Below, piece by piece: positions 40,474-49,069 of a stretch of DNA of 64,000 nt. The notes under the pieces are model-generated. The model was given only the letters and a program-made list of their open reading frames with translations. It did not search any database and was not told the DNA's origin. Numbering within the stretch: position 1 is the stretch's first letter; every line of letters starts with the position of its first letter. This DNA comes from Amycolatopsis alkalitolerans (GTDB lineage Bacteria > Actinomycetota > Actinomycetes > Mycobacteriales > Pseudonocardiaceae). A program made the position numbers and the translations under genes. The stretch is taken from contig NZ_VDFW01000005.1 in assembly GCF_006152065.1 (NCBI RefSeq), positions 227,830 through 291,829 of the forward strand, read 5' to 3'.

Positions 40474-40476
40474 CCG

Positions 40477-40517
40477 AGCGGGTTCTCGCAGCTCACAGCT
40501 GTGGGGGCCCGCTTTTT
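40477..40517 (+). terminator. Displaced original terminator of tRNA-Pro
   Basis: AGCGGG...CCCGCT stem with an inner CAGCTCACAGCTG palindrome, followed by TTTTC. It follows attR directly, as expected if it ended the tRNA transcript before insertion of the island. Confidence 0.65.
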
Positions 40518-41245
40518 CGTGGTCTCGTACCTGTTCTTCCGGTCGAGCAGACGCTCGGTGACACCTTGACTGGGGGCTGAATCGATCGGCGCGGCGGACT
40601 CGGATAAGTCGGATGCGGTGGAGGATTCGTCGGATCACGCGAAGGGCACGCGGCCGACGGCGCCGAGGAGGACTTGGCTCGCCTCGTCGTCAGGGTCGGG
40701 GCACAACGAGGGTGGCGGTTGCCAATGGGCTGCCCGTCCGAGGCCGGGTGCGACGAATTCGGTACCGGCGAGTAGTGCCTCAACCTGGCGGTAGGTGTGA
40801 AGCTGGGCCGCGTTTCTCACCTCAGCTGTACGCTGTCGGCCGCTGACGCCGCCCAGAAGAAACGAGTGGCCACGAGGACGCCGATCGTTTCGGGTGTATC
40901 CCCCGTGCGGGCGTGGGTTCGGGTGCGAGTCTCATCACGACCGACGCGCGCCATGGAAAACCGGACCCGGTTCTGCGCTGTTTCGGTAACGGCCGTGGCG
41001 CAACCGGTGGCGAGGACTGGTCGGTGCTGCGTGACGAGGCCAACGCCGGGTCCAAATTGTCCACACGTGACCGAATTCCCGGTCGGTTCACGCCAGGAGT
41101 TTTCTCAGTCCTACCATTCTTTGGTGATTTGGCATTAGAACAAGTCCACGGCTCAACGCGTAACGCGCGATTGCGAGGGTCGACTCTGCGTACAGACCGC
41201 CTGCGCAACGGGGCGCAGGCGGCACGATCCACATCGGGATGCACG
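40518..41245. other. Gene-poor stretch after the island
   Basis: 728 bp without a convincing gene. It contains the methyltransferase relic described separately (40638-40808) and a 12-bp CTTGACTGGGGG at 40565-40576 identical to part of the tRNA-Pro anticodon arm. The last ~300 bp have lower coding quality and probably hold the promoter of the secreted-protein gene. Confidence 0.5.
40638..40808 (-). pseudogene. Relic of a DUF574-type SAM-dependent methyltransferase
   Basis: About 55 residues (LHTYRQVEALLAGTEFVAPG, then HWQPPP and LLGAVGRVP) resemble the C-terminus of actinobacterial DUF574 methyltransferases, whose usual end is a RSxxEVxxFFxGLELVEPG...GVGRKP pattern. The catalytic N-terminal ~200 residues are absent. 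Confidence 0.5.
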
Positions 41246-41770
41246 ATGAGCAGACGAATGAAGACGCTGATCGCTGCTGCGGCGGTCCTTGCGATCGCGG
41301 CAGCGGTCCTGGGAGCCGGAAGCGCGTCCGCATATGGCGGCGACGGGAAGATGGATGTCTATCAGATCGGAATATCCTTCAACTGCAACAATCCCGCGTT
41401 CTGCGGCAGCGAGAACCTCGGCGGATTCTGGGGATGGGGCGAACTCGACCATAACCCCGCAACTGGCGTCAACACCGGCGACGCCGAACTGACCGGCTGC
41501 AGCCACGGCACCTTCAACGGCGCCGCCCACACCAGTGTCGAGGTCACCCGGTGGTGGATCGCCCCCGGCAGCGCCGGGCCCTACACCTTCTACACGGACG
41601 AAATTGACACCACCACGAGTCGCGGGCACACCGACGTCACCACCATCATCGGCGACGACATCGGCGTCCCCGCTGTCCCCGGTCACTACTCCACCAGCGA
41701 AATCTTCGGTTTCACACCGCCACCCGGCGTCAGCGCCCAGATCCAAGTCGCTTTCAAGCCAGCACACTGA
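41246..41770 (+). CDS. Small secreted protein of unknown function
   Basis: 174 residues from ATG 41246 (ATG 41258 is an alternative). A Sec signal peptide is clear: MSRRMKTLIAAAAVLAIAAA, then a likely cleavage after ASA (GSASAYGGD). The mature part is about 145 residues, rich in Gly, Thr and aromatic residues, with Cys in FNCNNPAFCGS and TGCSHG that could form disulfides. Pattern WGWGELD and TSVEVTRWWIAPG suggest a beta-rich fold. No family recognised. Confidence 0.72.
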   Translation: MSRRMKTLIAAAAVLAIAAAVLGAGSASAYGGDGKMDVYQIGISFNCNNPAFCGSENLGGFWGWGELDHNPATGVNTGDAELTGCSHGTFNGAAHTSVEVTRWWIAPGSAGPYTFYTDEIDTTTSRGHTDVTTIIGDDIGVPAVPGHYSTSEIFGFTPPPGVSAQIQVAFKPAH

Positions 41771-42371
41771 CGCCCAGAGGTCGCGTGCCCGCACGACCGG
41801 GCACGCGACCTCACGTCAGTCCGGTGGGCGCAGGGAACAGGTCGAAAGGCTGTGGACGCCGCCCCTCCTCGGCGTGCAATCGGAGCTTGCGGGCTTCTGG
41901 ATGTCCACGACAAGGCCATGCGCGAGTTCGATGAGATGGCTCACCGGATCAGGGACGAACACTGGGACGCACCGAGACGCTCTCGAGTGGACGGTCCGGG
42001 ATGTGGTCAACCACCTGGTGCCCGAACAGTTGTGGGTGCCGCACCACCTGGCCGGCGCGGAAGTCCAACAAGACGATCACCAGCTCGGCCGTCCTGGAGG
42101 TCCATATCAGGAACCCGGCCGCGCACACGGATCTGCGTAACGTCGATCGTGTCGAAGCTGAGGACCGCGCACTCAGTTAGCGTAAGCCTTGCCCTGACGA
42201 ACATATGGACGCAGATGTCTGCCGACAAAGCGGCAGCGCACCGCTTACGGGGGGGGTCTCCCGTTCGGCGCCGGTTTCGGTGGCGCTCCGCCCCCGCCTG
42301 CTCTGCCGGCGCCATCGGCCGTAGGGCCCAACAGTCCCCTTGACAAGCGCAACGCGCTCAACGAGGAGCTG
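41771..42371. other. Gene-poor stretch with a TIGR03086 relic
   Basis: About 600 bp with no intact gene. Apart from the relic at 41898-42068, the segment 42315-42371 still reads in frame into the crotonase below (NSPLDKRNALNEEL), and a run of eight G at 42249-42256 precedes it, a plausible indel site. Confidence 0.5.
41898..42068 (+). pseudogene. Relic of a TIGR03086-type protein
   Basis: LDVHDKAMREFDEMAHRIRD in one frame and, after a one-base shift, LEWTVRDVVNHLVPEQLWVP and HHLAGAEV in another. Together they match the N-terminal DinB/MDMPI pattern in which EWTVRDxxNHL follows a short helix. The rest is missing. Confidence 0.6.
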
Positions 42372-43007
42372 GTGGCTGCTCTTCTCACCGAAATCACTGC
42401 TGCGCAAGGGGAATCCACCGATCTGGTCGTGCTTCGCGGCGAAGGCCAGGGCTTCAGTGCGGGCTTCGATCTCGGTGGGCTGGAGGGGCAGTCCGACGGC
42501 GACCTGCTGCACCGCTTCGTGCGTATCGAGCAGTTGCTGCAGGCCGTGCACACGGCGCCCTTCGCCACACTCGCACTGGCACACGGCCGCGTGTTCGGTG
42601 CCGGCGCGGACCTGGTGTGTGCGTGCAGCCACCGGGTCGCCGCGCCCGGGACCCGGTTTCGTTTTCCGGGCCTCGCATTCGGCATCGTGCTCGGCACCCG
42701 GCGCCTGGCCGGGCGGGTCGGTGCCGACACCGCCCGCGCCATCCAAGCCGGTGGCCGGACGCTCGACGCCGCCGAGGCCGAGCGCACCGGCCTGATCACG
42801 GCCATCGCGGACACTCCGGAGTGGAGCGAGGTGGTGAAAACCGTCGAAGCGGAAGCCGGTGGGATCACCTCCACCGCACGCGCGGTATTCCACCGCGCTC
42901 TCGCGGATGCGCGGCCGGACGAAGACATGGCACATCTCGTGCGCACGGCCGCGCAACCCGGGCTGCGGGACCGGATCAGCCAGTACGTCGGAGGAGGAAA
43001 ACGGTGA
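42372..43007 (+). CDS. Enoyl-CoA hydratase/isomerase family protein (5' end uncertain)
   Basis: 211 residues from GTG 42372. Crotonase fold: LRGEGQGFSAGFDLGGLEGQ (oxyanion hole), AHGRVFGAGADLVCACSHRV and RFPGLAFGIVLGTRRLAGRV. Similarity continues upstream of the start (NSPLDKRNALNEEL, from about 42330) where no start codon exists, so the gene has probably lost its first ~15 codons. GTGA overlap with the CoA-transferase-like gene. Normal crotonases are about 255 residues; the short form may still fold. Confidence 0.72.
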   Translation: MAALLTEITAAQGESTDLVVLRGEGQGFSAGFDLGGLEGQSDGDLLHRFVRIEQLLQAVHTAPFATLALAHGRVFGAGADLVCACSHRVAAPGTRFRFPGLAFGIVLGTRRLAGRVGADTARAIQAGGRTLDAAEAERTGLITAIADTPEWSEVVKTVEAEAGGITSTARAVFHRALADARPDEDMAHLVRTAAQPGLRDRISQYVGGGKR

Positions 43008-43828
43008 ACAGCAAGGAAAACCCCGCGACGAAGGTCGTCGCGCTGAGCGAGCTGGCCGCCCGTATCCACGACGGTGACTCGGTCGCGCTCGGCGGGAGCT
43101 TCTTGCACCGCGGGCCGTTCGCCCTGGTACGGGAGCTGATCCGGGCGGGCCGCACCGGTCTGGAAATCGTGAAGCAGTCGCCCGGCTACGACATCGATCT
43201 GCTGTGCCGTGCCGGCGTCGTCAAGCGGGCACGCACGGGGATCGTGGCGCTGGAGGGTAACTTCGGCCTCGCCCCGTGGTACCGGCGTGCGGTCGAGACA
43301 CACGCGCTGGAGCTGGAAGAGCACGCGTGCGCGACGCTCACCGCGGGCCTGCGCGCCGCGGCATTCGGTGTGCCGTTCCAGCCGGTCGGCGGCGTGCACG
43401 GCTCGGACCTCGCCGAGCTGAACGGCTGGGCGAAGATCGACGACCCGTACGGCTCCGGCGAAGCTGTCTACGCGATCCCCGCCGTCCGCCCCGACGTCGC
43501 CGTGATCCAGGCGAACGAAGCCACCGCCGAGGGCGACGCCCGCGTTTTCGGCACTACACATTGGGATCGCATCATGACCCGCGCCGCCCGGAAGGTGCTG
43601 GTGGTCGCCGAACGCCTGGCCGACGCGAGCGAGTTCGAAGCCCGGCCGGAGCTGACGCTCGTGCCGGGCTTCCTGGTCGACGCCGTGTCCATCGTGCCGC
43701 GCGGCGCGTGGCCGGGTTCGTGCTGGCCGGACTACGGCGTCGACTACGACTCCGTATCGGCCTATCTCGACACGGACGAGCACACCCTCGACGACCACCT
43801 CGCGGCCGCGCCGGAGGTGAGCCGATGA
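43004..43828 (+). CDS. CoA-transferase family I, subunit A-like (IpdA-like)
   Basis: 274 residues from GTG 43004 with GAGGAGG upstream. Blocks: GDSVALGGSFLHRGPFALVR, GLEIVKQSPGYDIDLLC, VVKRARTGIVALEGNFGLAP and AVIQANEATAEGDARVFG. The same arrangement occurs in IpdAB-type ring-opening hydrolases of steroid degradation, and in 3-oxoacid CoA-transferases. Followed by subunit B with ATGA overlap. With a crotonase and an acyl-CoA ligase alongside, a CoA-thioester pathway is likely; substrate unknown. Confidence 0.78.
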   Translation: MNSKENPATKVVALSELAARIHDGDSVALGGSFLHRGPFALVRELIRAGRTGLEIVKQSPGYDIDLLCRAGVVKRARTGIVALEGNFGLAPWYRRAVETHALELEEHACATLTAGLRAAAFGVPFQPVGGVHGSDLAELNGWAKIDDPYGSGEAVYAIPAVRPDVAVIQANEATAEGDARVFGTTHWDRIMTRAARKVLVVAERLADASEFEARPELTLVPGFLVDAVSIVPRGAWPGSCWPDYGVDYDSVSAYLDTDEHTLDDHLAAAPEVSR

Positions 43829-44559
43829 CCAGCTGGACGCCTTTCTCTTATCTCGTCACGAATCTCGCCCGCTTCGTGCGGCCGCATGAGGTCACGTTCA
43901 GCGGCGTCAACTCGACGCTCCCGATGCTCGCGTGCCTGCTGGCCAAGCGGGCCTACGACTTTCCCTTCACCTACATCAACGTCGCCGGCGGCGTCGACCC
44001 GCGGCCATCGTCCGTGCCGATCTCCAGCTCCGACCCGGTGCTCGCCGAACACAGCCGGTCGATCTTCGCCAACGAGGACTTCTACGACCTGTGCACCCGG
44101 GGTGGGATGGACCTGTGCTTCCTCGGCGCCGCGCAGATCGACGGCCGCGGTGACACCAACGTTTCGTGCATCGGCGACTGGCACGAGCCCAAGGTGCGGC
44201 TGCCGGGAGGGGGCGGTGGTGCGGTCATGCTGCCCACCGCGCGGCGCTGCTGCACATGGCGTACCGAGCACTCCCGCCGGACGATGGTCGAACGGCTCGA
44301 CTTCCGCACCGCCGCCGGTGGCATGCACGGCGTGGTCACCCCCATCGCCGTCTTCGTCCATGACGGCGAGCGGTTACGCCTCACCTCCTGGCATCCCGAC
44401 GTGGACCTCGACGAAGTGCGCGAGCGCACGGCCTTCGAACTGGTCCTGCACGAGGACGCGGGCCCCACCCCGCCGCCGACCGCCGCGGAGGCCGCCGCGC
44501 TGTCTACATTGGACCCGAAAGGTGTGTTCGAGTCCGATGCCCGGGTGGCGCTGCGATGA
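43825..44559 (+). CDS. CoA-transferase family I, subunit B-like (IpdB-like)
   Basis: 244 residues. VTFSGVNSTLPMLACLLAKR, YINVAGGVDPRPSSVPISSS, MDLCFLGAAQIDGRGDTNVS and KVRLPGGGGGAVML are the conserved beta-subunit regions. At the position of the CoA-transferase catalytic Glu (SENG) the sequence instead has INVAGG, which favours an IpdB-like hydrolase over a true transferase; that is inference. ATGA overlap with the ligase gene. Confidence 0.78.
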   Translation: MTSWTPFSYLVTNLARFVRPHEVTFSGVNSTLPMLACLLAKRAYDFPFTYINVAGGVDPRPSSVPISSSDPVLAEHSRSIFANEDFYDLCTRGGMDLCFLGAAQIDGRGDTNVSCIGDWHEPKVRLPGGGGGAVMLPTARRCCTWRTEHSRRTMVERLDFRTAAGGMHGVVTPIAVFVHDGERLRLTSWHPDVDLDEVRERTAFELVLHEDAGPTPPPTAAEAAALSTLDPKGVFESDARVALR

Positions 44560-46076
44560 GTATCGACCATGAACTCATGGCGGCGCTGGAAAAACATGCT
44601 TCTCGCGGCCGCACGGCGTTGCTGACCGATCGCGAATCGGTGACCTACCGCGATCTCGCCGACCGCGTCGGGGCGGCGGCCGCGGTCCTGGCGCGCCTGC
44701 CCTCGGGGTCCACGCTCGGTATCAGTGCGGACAAAGGCACGCCCCTGATCGTGGCGATGCTGGCCGTCCTTCGGGCCGGTCATTGCGCGTGCGTGCTCGA
44801 ACCCGGCCTCGCCGCGGCCTCGGTGGCCGAGCGGGCGGGGCGGTTCGACATTACCCACGTTCTTGCGGATGGCGACCGCCTCACCGGTCTCCGTGCGCAA
44901 CCGGGCGTCGCGGTTCTGCCGCTCGACGACGTTCTCGGTGGCGTGGCGGAGGAGTTGCCGTGGGCGGACGCGTCGGCGCCGGCGCTCATGTTGTTCACCT
45001 CCGGCAGCACCGGCGCGCCGAAGGCGATCAGACTCGCTCGCGCCAACCTGCTCGCGCACGCACGGGGTGTCCTCGCCCATACCGGCCTCACCCCGGACGA
45101 CCGGCTGTTGCACCTGATGCCGCTGCACCACACCAACGGCATCAACAACCAGATCCTCGCGCCGCTGCTGGCCGGGGCGAGTATCGCGCTCGTGCCGAAG
45201 TTCCGGGCCACCGAGGTCGAAGACCAGATCACCCGGTTCCAGCCGACGATCATCACCGGCGTCCCGACGATGTACCTCCGGATCCTGCCGCACCTGCGGG
45301 CCCACCGCACACGCCCTTCGTTGCGCCTGCTCCGATGCGGCTCGGCACCCCTGACCGTCGCACAGCACGACCAGATCGAGGCCGCGTTCGGCGTCCCGCT
45401 CGTCCAGTCCTACGGGCTGTCGGAGGCCACCTGTACCTCGGCGATGAACCCACCCGGCGCAATACGGCGAGGCACCGTGGGCACGGTGTTGCCGGGGCAG
45501 ATCGTCCGCATCCTCGACCCCGGGACCGGCCAGGACGTCGCGCCCGGCAGCGAAGGGGAGATCTGTATCGGCGGCCCGACGGTGATGAACGGCTACGTCG
45601 GCGAGACCACGGGCCCCGTCCGCGACGGCCTTCTCCACACCGGCGACCTCGGCACTCTCGACGCCGACGGCTATCTCTCGGTCACCGGGCGCCTCAAGGA
45701 CGTGATCATCCGTGGCGGCGAGAACCTCTCGCCCCACGAGATCGAGTCCGTGCTCACCGCCCATCCCGATGTCGCCGAGGCCGCGGTGATCGGCGTCCCG
45801 CACCACGACCTCGGCGAAGTGCCCGTGGCGTTCGTCGTGCCTGCGGAGTCGGCCGTCCCGCCCGAAAGGCTGCGAGAGCACGTGCGAACGGCGTTGAGCA
45901 GGATCCACGCACCCGAGGAAGTCCACTTCGTCGATGCGCTCCCGGTGAACGCAGTGGGCAAGGTGGACAAGAAAGCGCTCAAACGAGGTGTACGACCTCT
46001 TGGTGGGCAAGGGACGGCGGAGAACGGCGGAACCAGCTGTCGCTCGCTGTCAGGTGGGAGTTCACCGCGAAGCTGA
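44556..46076 (+). CDS. Acyl-CoA ligase (ANL superfamily)
   Basis: 506 residues. A3 motif LMLFTSGSTGAPKAIR, A5 VQSYGLSEATC, A7 HTGDLGTLDADGYL, A8 GRLKDVIIRGGENLSP, and A10 Lys in NAVGKVDKKAL. It forms an acyl-adenylate and then a CoA thioester. The protein should end soon after KKALK; the last ~30 residues (GGQGTAENGGTSC...) look like read-through after a one-base shift, because another frame continues as EVYDLLVGKG. All catalytic motifs are upstream of the shift. Confidence 0.85.
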   Translation: MSIDHELMAALEKHASRGRTALLTDRESVTYRDLADRVGAAAAVLARLPSGSTLGISADKGTPLIVAMLAVLRAGHCACVLEPGLAAASVAERAGRFDITHVLADGDRLTGLRAQPGVAVLPLDDVLGGVAEELPWADASAPALMLFTSGSTGAPKAIRLARANLLAHARGVLAHTGLTPDDRLLHLMPLHHTNGINNQILAPLLAGASIALVPKFRATEVEDQITRFQPTIITGVPTMYLRILPHLRAHRTRPSLRLLRCGSAPLTVAQHDQIEAAFGVPLVQSYGLSEATCTSAMNPPGAIRRGTVGTVLPGQIVRILDPGTGQDVAPGSEGEICIGGPTVMNGYVGETTGPVRDGLLHTGDLGTLDADGYLSVTGRLKDVIIRGGENLSPHEIESVLTAHPDVAEAAVIGVPHHDLGEVPVAFVVPAESAVPPERLREHVRTALSRIHAPEEVHFVDALPVNAVGKVDKKALKRGVRPLGGQGTAENGGTSCRSLSGGSSPRS

Positions 46077-46440
46077 ACGAGTCTAGCGAATCCGGCGTCG
46101 CGGTCAGCCGGGCCATCGGCCGCAAACGCGCCCTGCAGATGTTACTGACAGGCGAGGGGATCGACGCGGCGACAGCGGCCGACTGGGGCTTGATCAACGA
46201 GGTGGTTCCGGCCGAGCGGCTTCCGGACCGCGCCATGGAACTTGCGGATTACGTCGCGGCGGCGAGTCCGCTCACCTTACGCATGGGCAGGCACGCCTTC
46301 TACCGGCGGATCGACCTGCCGCAGCCCGCCGCCTACACCGAGATGAACGAAGGTCATGGCCACCAACGCGATCACGTGCGACGCGCAGGAGGGCGCAGGC
46401 CTTCCTCGCCAAGCGCACCCCGGTGTGGCAGGGGCGGTAA
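46050..46440 (+). pseudogene. Relic of an enoyl-CoA hydratase C-terminus
   Basis: RKRALQMLLTGEGIDAATAA, DWGLINEVVPAERLPDRAME and AYTEMNE in one frame, VMATNAITCDAQEG in the second, QAFLAKRTPVWQGR and stop in the third. This is a crotonase C-terminal half with two frameshifts and no N-terminal half. Not the missing part of the crotonase at 42.4 kb, which has its own C-terminus. Confidence 0.78.
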
Positions 46441-46753
46441 GCCGCGCCGTGTTGGATCGTGGCGTAGCCGTCGCCGGATCGTTGTGGCCTCCAGCCCCGG
46501 GCGGCGAATGTCCTTTGTGGCCGCGTGTGGATGCGACCACCCCACGCCCAACGCCCCGGTCCCGAACCGGTCTCGCGGCGGCCCGGCAACCACCGCCGGC
46601 TCGACGGATAGACCTACCCAGCTGCGAATCGCACCGGTCCGGGCCTATCGCCTTGCGCGCCGGCGCGGCCTACACGCACGGCTTCACCGCAATGCGCTGT
46701 TTCAGCGAGGACGACTGATCCCCAGGAATCCGGCTCGGACCACGAGGAGCGAC
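46441..46753. other. Non-coding gap before the cupin gene
   Basis: 313 bp. I see no gene, tRNA or strong hairpin. CACGAGGAGC just before 46754 provides the cupin ribosome site. Confidence 0.5.
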
Positions 46754-47323
46754 ATGACCTCCAATGCCCAGGGCGCACGCGACGACGACCTGGATGCCTT
46801 CATCGCGGACGTCGGGACCGTCGTCTCGGCGGGAGGCAGTGAAGAGGACGTCACCGAACAGGTCGCGGCGCGCCTGCGTCGCCTGCTCGCCGTCGGTCTC
46901 CAGCTGCCCGGCTCGATAACCGCTCCGCGCGCCGAACGGTACGTCATGAGGCCGCTGCACGTAGATCCCGGCGGCGCGTTCTCGATCGCCTGCGCGGTCT
47001 GGGACGTCGGGCAGAGCACGCCGGTTCACGGGCACGAGACTTGGGGCGTCGTCGGCATCCACTCCGGAGTCGAGCGTGAGGTCGGCTACGTCAAGCCGGT
47101 CAGGGAGGACGAGCCGCTGGCCGTCCGCACCGAGGCCGACTGGGGGCCCGGCGAGGTGACCGTCTGTTGCACCACGGAAGACGACGTGCATCAGGTGGCG
47201 TGCGGCAGCGATATACCGTGCGTCGGGATCCATGTCTACGGCGCGGACATCGGAACGCTCCCGAGACGCTCCTACGAACCCACGACCGGACACCAGTCCT
47301 GGTTCGTCTCCCACTGGGGGTGA
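46754..47323 (+). CDS. Cupin of the cysteine-dioxygenase type
   Basis: 189 residues from ATG 46754, GAGGAG 9 nt upstream. Cupin pattern: STPVHGHETWGVVGIHSGVE with His ligands and E, later DDVHQVACGSD and VGIHVYGADIG. This fits the CDO-I-like metal-dependent double-stranded beta-helix proteins of actinobacteria. A thiol dioxygenase role is possible; the Cys-Tyr crosslink residues of true CDO cannot be confirmed. Confidence 0.76.
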   Translation: MTSNAQGARDDDLDAFIADVGTVVSAGGSEEDVTEQVAARLRRLLAVGLQLPGSITAPRAERYVMRPLHVDPGGAFSIACAVWDVGQSTPVHGHETWGVVGIHSGVEREVGYVKPVREDEPLAVRTEADWGPGEVTVCCTTEDDVHQVACGSDIPCVGIHVYGADIGTLPRRSYEPTTGHQSWFVSHWG

Positions 47324-47552
47324 GCCGACCGGCTTCGATCATGCCGGATCGGGCGGGCTAGGTGGGATCTCGAGGCTGAGTTCGAGTATCGCCGAGCTGA
47401 GCGTCTTCCCGTGGCGTCGAGATACAACGACGTCGTGACGGTGTCGTCACGCGGGCGATGGCAGACGAACAACAGCGCGCCGACGATGTCGAGCGTTTGC
47501 CGTTCGACACGGGCTGTGACGCGGTCGCCGAGGTGTCGTCGGCGTGGTGTCC

Positions 47553-48181
47553 GGCCTGCTGACCGCGCAACACCTTGCCGGATGGGGCTACCCCGGCGCG
47601 CCGCTGAAGACGACCGCGCTCGGCATCGGGGTACAGGGCGCCGCGTACATCGGCTCCACGTTCATCAGCATCTACCTGGTGACCGACTTGCACTACCCGA
47701 AGTCGCCGGTGTACTGGATCACCGCCGGGGTCACCTGGTAGCCGTGGCGTTGACGCCGCTGACCGGACGCGTCGCCGACCGCGTCGGCCCGATCAAGGTC
47801 GCGGCCGCCGGCCTCGTCGGGTACGCCGTGATCACCTATCCCGCCTTCGTGCTGATGGACGTCGGGAACATCGGGATCGCCGCGCTCGGCTACGTGCTGA
47901 TCATGGTGAACATGGCGTTCCTGCAGGTCGGGTTGTTCACGGTCACCCCTGCCCTGTTCCCGGACGCGCTCCGCTACACCGGGACCGCGCTCGCGACGAA
48001 CGTCTCCGTCGTCATCGCCGGCGGCACCGCGCCCTACATCGCCACCTGGCTCGTGCGGGCGACGTCCGACCTGCGCGCGCCGTACTACTTCGTGGCGACG
48101 ACGTGTGTGATCGGGTTGATCGCGATCGCCGTGATGTGGCGACGGCGTGACACCGCCCCATCGGCCGGCGCGATCGCGTGA
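47553..48181 (+). pseudogene. Broken MFS transporter next to the iol cluster
   Basis: Fragment one (47553-47741): PLKTTALGIGVQGAAYIGST, ISIYLVTDLHYPKSP, ending in a stop after GVTW. Fragment two in another frame: VALTPLTGRVADRVGPIKVA, ALGYVLIMVNMAFLQVGLFT, FPDALRYTGTALATNVSVVI. Together they are the C-terminal half of an MHS/MFS permease; the N-terminal six helices are missing. Its place beside iol genes suggests a former inositol or sugar importer. Confidence 0.72.
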
Positions 48182-48236
48182 GGACAGGCACCACGATCAT
48201 GCCCGATCGCTGCACGGGAAAGTGTCGTGCTGCGGG

Positions 48237-48992
48237 TTATGGCGCGCCGGCGGTCAAGGACAGGTTGAACGAGTACCTGGTGGCGCGGTAGGCGTGCCAC
48301 CCGTACTCGACGACCCGGCCAGTCTCGTCGTACGTGGTGCGCTGCATGGTCAACAACGGCGCGCCCGGTTCTTCGTGGAGCAGGTCGGCGTCCTCACCGG
48401 TAGCCAGCCGCGCACCGATGGTCTGCTGCGCGGCGTGCATCCGTACCCCCGCCGACCGCAGCAACTGGTACAGACCCTTGGTGCGCAGCTCGTCGTCGGA
48501 AGGGGCGATGACGCCGTCCGGCAGGTAGTTGTTCATCACTGCCAGCGGCTCGCCCCCGGTCAACCGCACTCGTTTCAGCCGCCGCAGATGAGTCAGGGTC
48601 GGCGCCTCGAGCAGCTCGATCGCGTCGGCGGGCGCGGGTTCCACGCGATTGAGGAGGACGATCGACTCGGGTTTGCCGTCGAGGGCCGCGAGGTCGTCGA
48701 ACAGGCTGCTCAATCGCAACGGCCGCGCGACCTTCGTACGCACCACCTGAGTGCCGACGCCGCGCTTGCGCACGAGCAGCCCCTGGTGGACCAGCGTCTG
48801 GATGGCCTGCCGGATCGTCGGCCGCGACAGCCGCAGGTGTGCCGCGAGGTCGATCTCGTTGTCCAGCCGGGCGCCCGAAGGCAGCCTGCCGTCCTCGATC
48901 GCGGCGCGCAGCTGCCGGGCGACCTGGAAGTACAGGGGCTCAGGGCTCGCCGAGTCCAGCGTGATGTCCGCTGCATTCCACGTGATGTCCAT
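48237..48992 (-). CDS. GntR-family regulator with UTRA domain (iol regulator)
   Basis: 251 residues. GntR winged helix: EPLYFQVARQLRAAIEDGRL, LRLSRPTIRQAIQTLVHQGL. UTRA effector domain (HutC subgroup) from about 95, ending PLLTMQRTTYDETGRVVEYG. Divergent from iolC; two palindromes lie in the intergenic region. Likely repressor released by an inositol intermediate. Confidence 0.86.
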   Translation of the reverse strand: MDITWNAADITLDSASPEPLYFQVARQLRAAIEDGRLPSGARLDNEIDLAAHLRLSRPTIRQAIQTLVHQGLLVRKRGVGTQVVRTKVARPLRLSSLFDDLAALDGKPESIVLLNRVEPAPADAIELLEAPTLTHLRRLKRVRLTGGEPLAVMNNYLPDGVIAPSDDELRTKGLYQLLRSAGVRMHAAQQTIGARLATGEDADLLHEEPGAPLLTMQRTTYDETGRVVEYGWHAYRATRYSFNLSLTAGAP

Positions 48993-49021
48993 CGGCCTCA
49001 GTATATCGCGTACACCTTATT

Positions 49022-49048
49022 GACATAATGTCCGTATGTCTTGACATA
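49022..49048. promoter_or_regulatory. Two GntR operators between iol regulator and iolC
   Basis: GACATAATGTC at 49022-49032 is a perfect palindrome; TATGTCTTGACATA at 49035-49048 is palindromic except for its two central bases. Both use the half-site ATGTC/GACAT. A TTGACA hexamer overlaps each site (49020 and 49041), so bound repressor would cover the -35 region. Confidence 0.68.
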
Positions 49049-49069
49049 TGACCGAAACGTGGCAGGCTT

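Noticed and set aside
40565..40576. Second tRNA-Pro fragment or tertiary att site
   Set aside because: Only 12 bp (CTTGACTGGGGG) match the anticodon arm, with no flanking tRNA structure; may be chance.
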